Notes: a model not told the origin generated them from the letters alone. Numbered from the stretch's first letter, positions 8,370 to 17,825 are shown. The stretch is DNA of 24,699 nucleotides from Pinguiococcus pyrenoidosus (GCA_019677205.1 JAAMXY010000997.1:1-24699); one strand, 5' to 3'. A program made the numbers and translations.

Positions 8370-8927
8370 CTATTTCTTGGCCTCTTCTGCCTTCTCGTCC
8401 TGCTGCCCCGGTCCGTCATACTTCTCCTGGCGCTTGAAGCCGCCCTTTCCAGAGTAGAGCACTTTCTGCAAAAGTCGAGCGAAACAGCAGCCAAGCATGA
8501 GGAACAGTGGTGCTCTCCCGCGACTTGTGAGTCTCTGCACCAACCCGTACATACCCGAAAGGTCTCCTCCTGCTCTGGGTCCTGAGTTCGCATCTTCTTG
8601 AAGAACTCGCGCATTTTGTCCGACTGTTCCCGCTGCTTCTGTACGATCTACGACGCCCTTGCGGGATCAGCTGGCCATAAGGAGTGGCGGAGGACGCTCG
8701 GTCTCAACTCACGTGTGGGTACTTCTTCTCCATCTCTCTTCGCATCTCCTCTTCGCTCAGCTGATAAGGCTTCATCATCATGTAAAGAAGCGCACTTTGG
8801 GAGATTTGCGACGAATGAGAACTTCCATCTTCGGGGATTCGAGGCACCGTCGAGCCTACCTGGGAACGATGGTGCCAATCGTGAGGTACAGCGGGTATCG
8901 CGGAATGCCGAATCCTCGGCGAGACAT
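8370..8927 (-). CDS. Small mitochondrial-type membrane protein, CBP4/UQCC3-like (4 exons)
   Basis: Exons 8860-8927, 8713-8794, 8555-8647 and 8370-8465 (introns 65, 65 and 89 bp, all GT-AG) join to 339 bp, or 112 residues, with phases consistent. The start region is basic (MSRRGFGIPRYPLYLTI) and runs into one membrane helix (about 12-29), followed by a Lys/Pro step (MMMKPYQLSEEEMRREMEKK). Then comes a long charged helix (EQSDKMREFFKKMRTQDPEQ) and a soluble Lys/Glu-rich tail. One N-terminal helix, a Pro-containing step, E-x2-R-x2-M-type residues and a charged coil recall the bc1-complex assembly factors CBP4 (fungi) and UQCC3 (animals). I propose a similar inner-membrane role, but similarity in such short proteins is weak and other small assembly factors are possible. 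The gene model is better supported than the name. Confidence 0.65.
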
Positions 8928-9612
8928 GGTGCGTGGGCAATGTATGGGATCGGGAAGAGACGCGCGTGCCACTGAAGCGCTCCACGAAATGTTCGCTGGA
9001 CACGAGAGTCAAACATTTTTGAAATATAATTATGTGTAGTTGTCCAACTGCATAGAATCATATCTTGACAAAGTTTAAATAAACTTCTCTTTCATAAAGA
9101 GCGCTTTCATAGCTTCAAATCTACGCCATAGTCATGAGGCTTCTGACCTGTCGCTGGGCCAGTCCAAGCGGCCGCTGTCGCCTTCTTGCGAGGCTCGTTT
9201 GCAGTAGCGCGGGGGATGGGCGTGCGATGCAACAAGTTGAAAGGGATGAGAGGAACCAAGCTCCGTCCATTTCCAGCGCTTGATACGTCGGTCGCCACCG
9301 CCATGCTGAGGCCTCCCGTTGGCAACCGTGCTGATCTCTCTTGTCCTCTTGTCCGCCTCCACCTGAAGATCGATTGGTCGCCAAGCATGCTGCACGCGTG
9401 CGTTTCTGTCTTGTCTTGACGAGTGATGGCGAGGAGCCCTCCTGGTGCCAAGCGATGGCATGGTTGGTGAAGCGTTGCCGGTGAACCAGTGGAACACAAC
9501 TCCCTCGCCGCGCCAGCAACAACGTAGCACACGAGGCGAATGCATCAGCGAGGGAAACCTCCAATTTCAGTTGCACTTCTAACACTTCTAATCGCCATGG
9601 ACACGGGCAGGC
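8928..9612. other. 685-bp intergenic region with AT-rich island and one doubtful ORF
   Basis: The region lies between the start of the small membrane protein gene and the stop of IFT52. It includes an AT-rich island (about 9005-9120) with AAACATTTTTGAA at 9011-9023 and AATAAA at 9078-9083 on the plus strand. No tRNA-like or repeat structure was recognised. One short minus-strand ORF is listed separately as a candidate. Confidence 0.4.
9107..9304 (-). CDS. Candidate small protein, unrecognised
   Basis: An ATG in strong context (AGCATGG) opens a 65-codon frame ending at 9107. The predicted peptide is mildly basic, with SLVPLIPFNLLHRTPIPRA in the middle and a tail of PHDYGVDLKL. An upstream mini-exon (ATG near 9386, donor CAG/GTGGAG, acceptor CTCAG/C) would add about nine residues in phase, which is suggestive but unproven. 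No family was recognised. Frames on both strands are open here, so this may be non-coding 3' flank of IFT52 or promoter sequence. Confidence 0.25.
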   Translation of the reverse strand: MAVATDVSSAGNGRSLVPLIPFNLLHRTPIPRATANEPRKKATAAAWTGPATGQKPHDYGVDLKL

Positions 9613-11916
9613 TCAGAAGGACAAGATTTCCGCAGATCCTTTCTCCTGGTGCCCATAGTCGGAGTCGCGGTAGTCGTCCTTGGACTCCGAGTGCTCGCTG
9701 AGATCCATGCTGAGCTTGGATTCGTTCACATTCGAAAGCTGCTTCGCATCGCTTGGCTTGGCTGCGCTCGCCTTCGCGCCGCTTGGCTTCGTCCCTGAGT
9801 GCCACCCGGCCCCCCCAATGCTCGACATCGTCCCACGGTGCCGCAACTGATCTTTCGCCTCGGCCAGCGCTCCCGCCCCTTCGCTGGCGTCCTTCTTCGC
9901 GGCGTTTTGCCCCGCGAACGCCGCCGGCGGCCCAGACGGCCCGTAGTCGTCGGGATTCGTCTTCTTCCACTGCACTATCTGTCTAAAAACGTAATCTAGG
10001 ATTCCCCGCGGGCTGCGCGGCAGGCTGGGCACGTCTGCGCCGATGCCCAGGATGTCTCCGGCCTCCACGATGTAGTAGTCGAGGTCGTCGGCATCGTTGC
10101 CGTTGCATTTGTTCGTCAGCTGCGCTAGTCGGATGTCCACACTCGCAAAGTGCTCGTCCAAGTCAAACTGGTCCAGAGCGGGGGCGGGAGGTTCTCGCAA
10201 AATCGGCGGAAACGTGGCCGGCTGGCATCCACCGAGTGCGGGAACGGGTCGTGAGATCATGCGAGTCACTCGATCGTCCAGAGCGCAATGCGACAGGCGA
10301 CAGTACCTGCAGCGGTGGAAGCGGACAGTCGAACTGCGGCGGGATGAGACTCAGAGGCTCGTGCTTGACGTTGAGCTCTTGGTAGAGCTTCACGACCTCC
10401 GGAATCAGGGCCGTGCCGAAGCGGAAGAGATCGCCCTTGAACATCGACGTGAAGTCCACGGGCAGAATATCGGTCTCCTGCAAGCACGCCTTGAGCTGCA
10501 CGGCCAAGCTATGGGTGTCGGGGATTCGGGTGTAGTCGCTGATCTCGGCGTCACGTGGTCGGAACTCGATGTCGCCGTCCCGCAAGAGCCAGCGGCTCAA
10601 GACGCCCCAGAGCTTGCCATTCTCTTCCTTGTCCACCCAATCATCCGCGAACATCTCGCTGGAACCCACGACGACCAACCGTCCCGGCTGCTTACTCTTG
10701 GACGCCGAGGAATCCCTGGAGTCAGCACTGTCGAGCCGCCTACGGACACCAACCATGAGCTCTTCTTCTCAACGGCGCTCCACGAGCGGATCCACGCCTA
10801 CCTGGGCGTCTGCCAGGCCGCGCAGACGGGCCGATTCAGGGGATAGCTCAGCGGCCCGCTGCTGAGCAGGGCGTGAGCAGGACGCGACACGCGCAAAGAG
10901 GCTCCGTAGGGGTACACGAAGCTGAGCCCGCCGTGCATGCTGCGGATGGAGGCGATTTCAGTGATTTCGTCGGAGGGTGCACCTGCCGAAGCCGGCGCCT
11001 GCCTCTTTGTGGCACGCACCTCGCGTCCGAAGTGCCGGTGCTTCGCGTTACGTTTTTGCCGCCCCTGGCTCCAACCGTATCCTTCTTTGCACTGTGAACA
11101 TGTCCCAGATCGACCAAGGCAATCGTTGTCGGTCGAGACAACGGAAGGACGTCAGGTCTTGAAACTCGTCCCAAGGCATGGAAAAGCAGCTTTCATACCT
11201 GATCTCCTCGTTGAGGATGCCGTGGGTGATGAGAGCCTCCTTCGGATGATGATACTTAAAGTACGTGGTCCTCACGACGGCATCTTCCATGATCTATGTT
11301 GCATGGCCAGGATTAGGTTCCTCGAGGCCACCGCAGCTGAGAAACCGGGCCGAGCAACTCCGAGCGGCCGAGCCCTTCGTCTCTTGCTTCACCTGGATGC
11401 CAAAGTTTTCCAGCAGCTCGTTGATGTTGCTCTGCAGCACGCCTTCGGTGGCGAGGATCAGCACCGATCCGCCGTCTTTAATGTACTGCGTGAGACTCTC
11501 CAGTTCCGCCTCGCTGTTGCGAAGTAAGAACGCGTCTGGTCAGCAAGAGCTCCACACAAGAGAAGCACAGCGAAGCCCACACGTACCCAAACTTCAAGGT
11601 CGGATTCCCAAAGACCACCAAGGAAGCGTCTTGCAAGCGCTCCAAGTCCAGCTCTTCTCGGTTGACGACGACCTGAACAACCGCAAGAGAGACGGTGTTC
11701 AGCACTCGTCGACTTTCGGAACCGTTCGTAGGGGAAAGCGCCCTCCAGATCGTCCATCGCTGGAAACACAGGCGCTTTGGTAAGGTCTTTCACCTTGTGA
11801 GACGACCGCAGGCGCCGGAAGAGTTTCTTGAAGCCATTGTTGGGGTGAAACGCCTCTTTCTTCGACACGTCGAACATGACCGCCTTGCTCGGCTCTTTGG
11901 CCACATCGCCTGACAT
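9613..11916 (-). CDS. IFT52: Intraflagellar transport protein IFT52 (8 exons)
   Basis: Exons in transcript order are 11916-11794, 11672-11587, 11513-11393, 11293-11199, 11091-11052, 10998-10802, 10739-10307 and 10221-9613. They join to 1704 bp, or 567 residues, with consistent phases. IFT52 is a core IFT-B subunit that binds IFT88, IFT70 and IFT46 and is needed to build cilia. Family blocks are KKEAFHPNNGFKKLFRRLRS (start), LQDASLVVFGNPTLKF, YIKDGGSVLIL, EDAVVRTTYFKYHHPKEAL, LSFVYPYGASLRV, LLSSGPLSYPLNRPV, GRLVVVGSSEMFADDWVDKE, the ELNVKHEPLSLIPPQFDCPL block, and FDLDEHFASVDIRLAQLTNK. After about residue 455 a 110-residue Ala/Lys/Ser/Asp-rich tail extends beyond the family norm. The junction between exons 5 and 6 is the least certain: the 53-bp intron 10999-11051 (GTAACG...GGCAG) is the only choice found that keeps frame. 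An in-frame ATG at 12072 is possible but adds unconserved residues. Confidence 0.93.
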
Positions 11917-12229
11917 GGCTGAAGCACTCAGAGGCTCTGCGGCCGCGGCGCTGGCGAACTTGGGCGCAAAAGTGGACCGATGGAGCGCAAAACTCCGAGG
12001 AAACGACCGCGGGAAAGCCCTCGCATTCAAATGTTTTGAACTTCCAATTCCATATAAACCAATGAAGGGCATTCAAAATCATATTTGGAAACATTTGAAG
12101 GCCTTTGAGCATCCATTATTGGCTCTGAAGCGATTTGTGAAACTGAGCAGGGTATCTTAGCCATGGTACAGTGGAATCAAGGCAGAACTGCGTGGCGCCG
12201 GAAGAAAGACGCCCGAAACGCGCGCCACC
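11917..12229. promoter_or_regulatory. Divergent intergenic region, IFT52 / YCII gene
   Basis: The 313-bp region holds both promoters. An AT-rich island (about 12020-12130) carries a perfect 11-bp inverted repeat: TTCAAATGTTT at 12026-12036 and AAACATTTGAA at 12089-12099. GCGGGAAA at 12009-12016 is an E2F-core match of unknown value. Confidence 0.5.
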
Positions 12230-12937
12230 ATGAATAATCTTTGTCGATTGACGCGTCTGTGTCTGTGGCGCGGGTCTCAGAGCCGGAGTCAAGCGACAGG
12301 TGCGTTTGTACCGGACTTCAAAGCGGCGCATTCTGCTTTCGCTCGACACTTTCTGCGCAGATCCTTCAAATACCCTCCTAAAACGCGCATTATCACCACT
12401 TTGTTGTCTCCAAAGCCAAGTGTTTCTCTTCGTAAATCGTGTTCAATCCAATGAAGAACTGAACAGAGTCACTCTCTTCTCTGAACATAGGACCGCAGGC
12501 GTTTCTAGCGTTGAGATACTCGTACGTACCTGGGATGCTGGAGAAGCGCGGGCCGTATCGAGAGGGCCACTTGAAGGCCATTCAGGTGCGTTGGTCATCT
12601 GGGACAGAGGTGGTCGCTGGGTACGCTCTCAAGGCGCTCAGAGATCTGCTTTGGCGGTCTTAGGTATTGAGCGAGCAAGGAAAAGTCGCCATCGCTGGTG
12701 CGTACACCCCTTGCGACGGCGCGGTCTTCCTCTTTCATCCAGATCAGATCACCGAGGTCAGTGAAAAGGCTGTGTATTTGACTCTGCTGCTCTTCGACCC
12801 CTTGATCCCAATCAATTCATCGTGAATAGGAGGAGATCGAAGCGTTTGTGCGATCGGATCCGTATGTGGAGAACGGCTTAGTGACAGCATGGGAAGTAGT
12901 GAACTACACAGCGGTCACCGGGACGCTTCTGTCGTAG
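12230..12937 (+). CDS. YCII-domain protein, probably mitochondrial (4 exons)
   Basis: Exons 12230-12299, 12491-12585, 12664-12756 and 12830-12937 (introns 191, 78 and 73 bp, GT-AG) join to 366 bp, or 121 residues. Residues 1-24 (MNNLCRLTRLCLWRGSQSRS) have Arg, Leu and Ser but no acidic residues, as in a mitochondrial presequence. The rest is one YCII (dimeric alpha-beta barrel) domain: FLALRYSYVPGMLEKRGPYR with the family's R-x3-REGHL pattern, then LSEQGKVAIAGAYTPCDGAV and FLFHPDQITEEEIEAFVRSD, followed by the signature DPYVENGLVTAWEVVNYTAV. The His of the HLKA segment and the Asp of SDPY are the usual conserved polar residues. YCII proteins are common in bacteria; some relate to muconolactone isomerase-like folds, but most lack a known reaction, so none is assigned. 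It ends in a tandem-repeat 3' flank convergent with the PI3-kinase. Confidence 0.88.
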
Positions 12938-12955
12938 CAATAGCTCAGCAATTCG

Positions 12956-13003
12956 GCACCTCAGCACCTCGGCACCTCAGCACCTCAGCACCTCAGCAAC
13001 TCA
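12956..13003. repeat. 8-bp tandem repeat, GCACCTCA x6
   Basis: Six consecutive 8-bp units (GCACCTCA at 12956, 12972, 12980 and 12988, with GCACCTCG at 12964 and GCAACTCA at 12996) follow the YCII stop; a degenerate unit lies at 12948. It is a small minisatellite in the 3' gap between convergent genes and is likely to vary in copy number. Confidence 0.9.
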
Positions 13004-13073
13004 GTAAAAAGAAGAGAAGAAAGGAAGAAGAAGTGGGGTTTCTTCCAATTTCTTTCACGGAGGATATCTTCCA

Positions 13074-16000
13074 TCAGCCGTGTTTGATGAGATGGACGGC
13101 GTGGTTCAGCAGCGTCCGCTTGCAGGAAATGGACTCCTCGATCTTCTCGAGAAACAGTCTGTCCGCGTCCTCCTGCGAGTGGCCCAAGAAGAGCGCGCGG
13201 CGGATCCAAAAAATGTCGGAGCGTTCCCGCAGCTCCGGAATGCCGCAGGACACCATCAGCGAGAAGAGCGTCATCAGCAGGTTGGCGTTGGCGTGCAGGA
13301 CCTGAAACGCTCGAAGGCTCGTGTTGGTGAAGGTGTGGAATCGCTCGCCGGTGTCCTTGCCCCCAAGCACTCGCTCGAAGTGCTGCGTGAAGACGAAGGG
13401 AGCTGTCTCACGCCGGAATCCGAACTTGCTCTTGAAGTTCCCTAAGCGGCGGGAGCGGAGCGTCAGGTGCTTAAGGCTGCGGACTCGTGGTGGTCTTTGA
13501 GCAAGGCCACCCACCTAGAAAATGCCCAAAATCGATGTGGAAGAGCTTGCCGTCGCGACTCAGCATGATGTTGTCGTTGTGGCGATCTCCGATACCCAGC
13601 ACCCACGTCGCCACGCAGTAGCCTGCACAGGACATCGCGAAGTTGTCCTGCGCCCTACAAAGATGTCGGCCACACACCAGGTCAGCAGGTACGTGAGCAG
13701 TGCCTTCTTTCTTCCGGTATCGGCACAAGAACGTTGCCAAGAAGTACCTGACAAAGGCGGAGCCGTGGAGCAGCGGGTTTATCATCTCTTGGGTACGCGC
13801 CCTCGGCATTGCTTCGGGAATGGAGGACAAGTCTGCGCCCTTCGCACTCGACCGCGTGAGAGTCTTGTACTTGGCTTGCCCAGCTGCGCCGCCGGCTCCG
13901 AGCGTCAAGGTCATGGATCGCTTGAGGCCCTTGGAGCCGCTCATGTTCAAGTCCTTCGGATTCAGGGTGTTGCCGCGGGCGCCCCTCCGCCCGCGCACGC
14001 GCTTCCGCCCGGATCCCGCTACGACCGTAGAGCGTCCCGAGTTCTCCCGGTACAGCCAGTTGACGAGGGCGTCCGTGCCGGACATCACTTCGCGGACCAT
14101 CTTGGACGTGGCGAGCAAGCCCTTCTTGTCGCCGACGGCCTCCTTGCGCACGATGTTGGCGATGGTGTCCGCGTTCTGGACGATCTCGAGCATGCCCTGC
14201 ATGTTGCCCGTGCTGATGCACCCGTACGGACTGATGCAGAGGTCGAGGCCCTCGGCCTTCCAGAGGCGGTCCATGATGCGGAGCACCTGCAGCACCAGCT
14301 GGTCCTGGCGCAGGTCGTCGCCCGACTTGAACATGACTTGGTACGGCGGCGCGTCTCGCTTCTTCTGCGAGAAGGTGAGCCACAGCGGCTTCTTCGCGCT
14401 GTTCATGAAGCGGCACTGGGAAATGACCACGCCCGTGCACTCGATGTGGGGAGACAGCGGCAGCTGAAACGACTTGGGGAACACCACCGCCTCCAGCGCG
14501 TCACGGAGCACGTCCGAGCGCTCCTCGGGAGCCGCGGCTTTGACCTGCCGGGCGACGTCCTCCAGCTTCTGGATGACGTACTGCTGATGGCCCAGCGCGA
14601 CGCGATGGCTGCCACAGTTGCGCAGGTACTCCTCGAGCAGGATGCGGCAGCGCTGCTGGTCGTCCGCGACGTTCTGCTCGCTGCGCAGCAGCCAGAAGAG
14701 CTGGTGCCCGCAGATGGTGGGGTTGATGAAGGCGCGGCGCAGCAGGAAGCGACAGAGCGCCGTGTCGTGGTTCGGCTCGAACTTTAGCACCTGAATGAGC
14801 TGCAGCATCAAGTCCGACAGCTCCTCGTCCGGCAGAGCGTTCAAGCACTCCACGGCGTACGCTCGGACCTTCGGATCGGGGAAGCGGACGTCCAGCAGCT
14901 GCAGCGCGGTGAGCGGGTCCACGTGCGTCCAACTGGATAGGAGGCGATACATCTCCAGCACCGAGTCACGGCGCGCCCAGTCCACCGCCTCCAACAGGCG
15001 CGGCAACGACTTGGGAATGCCCAGCAAGAAGTAGCGATGCTGCCAAACCGTCTGGCGCTCGTCCTCGTCGCACACGTACAGCACGTCCCGCTGGAGGATC
15101 TCTCCCAGCGGCTGCAGCGACGGCGTGGTGCGCAGCTTCTCCATGGCTTCCAGCTCGCGCTGCTGCTGCGCGGCGTCGGCGTCGATGTTGGTGTTGCTGC
15201 TGGGATCGGCCTGCCTGAGGATGTCGTCCTCGGAATGCTGCCGCATCAGTTCGCCCATGCCGCTGTGAGAGCCGCGGCGAGGCGGTCGCATGCCCGATCG
15301 CACGCTGGGCGACGTGGTGGCGACGGCCAGGCCGCCCACTTTGCGCATGACGGCGCTGCGGGTGTTCGCCGCCCCCAAGACGTGCACGTCGTCCATGTCG
15401 CAGTGCACGACGGTGCGGCTGTTGGGCTTCGCCACGAGAATGCGCACGAAGGGCGAGTCGCGCGGCGCGTTGGTGCGCGGCTGCCGGAGCTGCGGATCCG
15501 GAGCACCGGCGTTGAGGTACATGTTCTGGTAGCCGTGCATGAGGATGTTGGACACGTCGAACAGCGGCACGACACAGTGGCCGCAGGCGTCGGTGTCGTT
15601 CACCGCATCCGAGAGGCTGGCGTGAAGCGTCAACAGCAGGCGGGCGGCCTTGGGGAGGTCGCGGATCCGGATGTCGAGAAGCACGGCAGAGCCCTCGAAG
15701 GCGAAGTCCGCGCAACGCAGGTGTTTCGTCGCGCGACGCATGGTCCGAGACTGGAGGAAGGGCGCCGGGGCCGACGGCGCGACTGGCTCGTCGGTCTCTG
15801 GAGCGTTGAGGGCGCCGAGCACATCGCCCAGCGAGCCGGAGTCGCCCTTCTCGACGTCGTTGTAGTGCTCTTCCAGTTCGGAGTACAGCGCCTGGCGCCA
15901 GCGCTTCATGACCTTCTCACTCATGACGTCCTCGGATTCCCTTCCCTCCTTGGTGCAGCGCACGAACACGGGGTCGGCCAGCACCTGCGGTCCGTGCACG

Positions 16001-17825
16001 ACGCTGAGGCGCACGACCGGGGTCTGCTGCGTCCTCTTGAAGAAGGCGTAGGGAATGCGCAGCAGGTCCGTGACTGTGACCGTGAGCTTGCTGCGCGCGT
16101 TGGGCAGCAGCTCGACTTCGTCGAGGCGCTTTTTGATCCGCAGCTCGTGCATCTTCACCTCCATGTACTTGCCGACCTGCTTGGTGACGCCCTCGAGCAG
16201 GGCCTCCTGGCGCAGGCCAAAGGCCAGTCGGGAGCGCGGATTCACGATCTCGATGACGCCCACGACGGGCGTGTGGGTGAGGTCGAGCTGATGGAAGATG
16301 TGCGAGCTGTTGCTGTGCTCCTTCAGCTCGCCCAAGCTCGGTGCCGGCAAAGTGGGGTCCTCCTCCGACACGGTGGCCCGGGTCGTGAGCTCTTCCCTAG
16401 AAAACACGGGCACCGCCAAGACTTGCCGGTGCCGCACGGCGAGGCGGAGGTCGAATCCGTCGGTCAGCAGGTCGCCTTCGTCGCTGGCGCGGTCGATGTT
16501 CACGGTGGAGCGGCTGGTCGCCGCCTTCACGGCAGGGCCCTCCCAGGGCAGTGCGCAGTTTGAAGCCATGGACACGGCAGAGGGAGGTTCCACCGCGTGG
16601 ATGTCGATCTCTTCGGCCTGGGTGTCGACGAAGTAGAAGCGTGTCTCTTCGACGTCGAAGAGCTCTCCGACGCGACCGATGACGCGCTGGATCACGTCAT
16701 CCATGTTGAGCTCGGTCGAGAAGAGCTCCATGAGCTGCAGCTGGACGCTGGCGATTTCCGCCTCGGTCGCGTCCTCGTGCTCGTGCGTCCCCGCGCCCCC
16801 GACCGACACGATCTGCTCCGCTTCGACCTTCCCGACCTCGGTGAGTTCGCCCTCTTTCATCTGAGTCAAGAGCACGCGAAACTCCTGCACGTATCTTCGC
16901 AGCGCCTGCACGCCATCATCGGCGCGTCCGTACTCGTACACGTCCAGGCGCTTGCCCAGGAGATCCTGGACCCCGCTCATTGTCGCGTTGAAGTGATCTC
17001 GCTCCAGCACGTGGCACACGACTTTTCCGGATGCGATGCAAGTGGCACTTCGTGGCTCGTCCAGCAGCAAGGCTCTCTCCCCGAAGAAATCGCCCGAGAC
17101 GCACGTCGTGACGTATCGGGATGGCTCCTGGCCAATCGCCAGGTGCACGGCGACCTCTCCCTCCTATGGGGATGCGAAGAAAGAGCACACGAAGAAACGC
17201 GACAACGGCGAGGTGGATGAGGAGTTTGAGAAGCTTCTTCGGTGGCGCAGGTTTCTGTGGAGTACCTGAATGATGAAGAACGCTTCTCCGCGGTCTCCCT
17301 GCGAAATAATGTGCTCGCCATCTTCGTACACCCTCTCCGACAGGCCCATTGCGAGTCTGTCGCGCAGGACACGTGTGGCACGTACGACGCGTGAGAAACG
17401 TCGAACGCAGATTCTCCACATCGCTGTCAAAGCTCATGAAGCTTATGGAAAGCACAGTTACCGGTGTAGCTGCACTTCTGAGAAGCTCTGGAAGAGGGGA
17501 ATGCTCCGCAAGAAGGTGAAGCCTCCTTGCATGGAGCCCAAAATTTTGTTGGTGCACTTCTTCTCCAGCCGGCTCTCCAGCTCCTGGACCCGGCTGCGGA
17601 GCGCCATGATTTCCTCCGAGCGAAGCTCCAGTTGCGCGCTAGGGCGACCGGCCTTTGTGAGCTGATCTCATGGGTGCGGTAGCGCACGCGGCTGACATAC
17701 CGGAGCCTTACGATGTCGCCGCTCTTCTTGTCCAAGAGCCGCTCATACGCGATGGACAAGCGCTGGATCTGCTCTTCGCCCTCAACTGGGGCCTTTCCTC
17801 GGTACAGAGGGTTATCCTGGTCCAT
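13074..17825 (-). CDS. PI3-kinase with N-terminal cyclic-nucleotide-binding and GAF domains (6 exons)
   Basis: Exons are 17825-17712, 17652-17462, 17356-17266, 17163-13748, 13654-13515 and 13441-13074, giving about 1439 residues. The order is: coiled coil (45-72, [17 protein letters not shown]); cyclic-nucleotide-binding domain (84-205) with [20 protein letters not shown] and the phosphate-binding cassette [22 protein letters not shown] (about 267-477; [32 protein letters not shown]); C2 (about 487-700, [20 protein letters not shown]); PIK helical domain (817-1007); and kinase (1027 to end) with [19 protein letters not shown] near 1294 and HIDFGHFLG near 1312. The activation loop ([16 protein letters not shown]) has the basic residues of class I/II enzymes, so PI(4)P or PI(4,5)P2 may be substrates. 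No Ras-binding or adaptor-binding domain is seen. A basic, Ser-rich insertion of about 85 residues interrupts the kinase N-lobe/C-lobe region. An upstream in-frame ATG at 17969 is possible, and the acceptor of intron 1 may be 17662 instead of 17653. Confidence 0.93.
13655..13747 (-). other. In-frame 93-bp intron in the PI3-kinase domain
   Basis: The stretch begins GTACTT and ends TTTGTAG on the minus strand, is a multiple of three and lacks stops, so it looks coding. Removing it joins GSAFVR to [13 protein letters not shown], which restores the spacing seen in PI3Ks just before the SCAGYCVAT motif. Retaining it would add 31 residues to the catalytic core. Confidence 0.7.

Noticed and set aside
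9545-9970. 141-codon minus-strand frame and an ATG at 9598 as a separate gene
   Set aside because: The longer frame overlaps IFT52 exon 8 in another phase, and the 9598 ATG lies only 15 bp past the IFT52 stop and closes after 17 codons.
12155-12175. CCATGGTAC resembling half of an RFX X-box upstream of IFT52
   Set aside because: The other half-site does not match the RYYNYY side of the consensus, so the X-box is not supported.
12300-12490. Open frame inside intron 1 of the YCII gene
   Set aside because: The flanking donor and acceptor join in phase to give a complete YCII protein, and the enclosed frame has no recognised similarity.
13522-14787. 421-codon plus-strand open frame antisense to the PI3-kinase
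   Set aside because: It mirrors GC-rich codons of the minus-strand kinase exon; composition is His/Arg/Val-rich with no domain, while the opposite strand carries intact catalytic motifs.
15037-16563. 508-codon plus-strand open frame
   Set aside because: Same reason: antisense shadow of the C2/GAF coding strand, with His- and Val-rich low-complexity composition.
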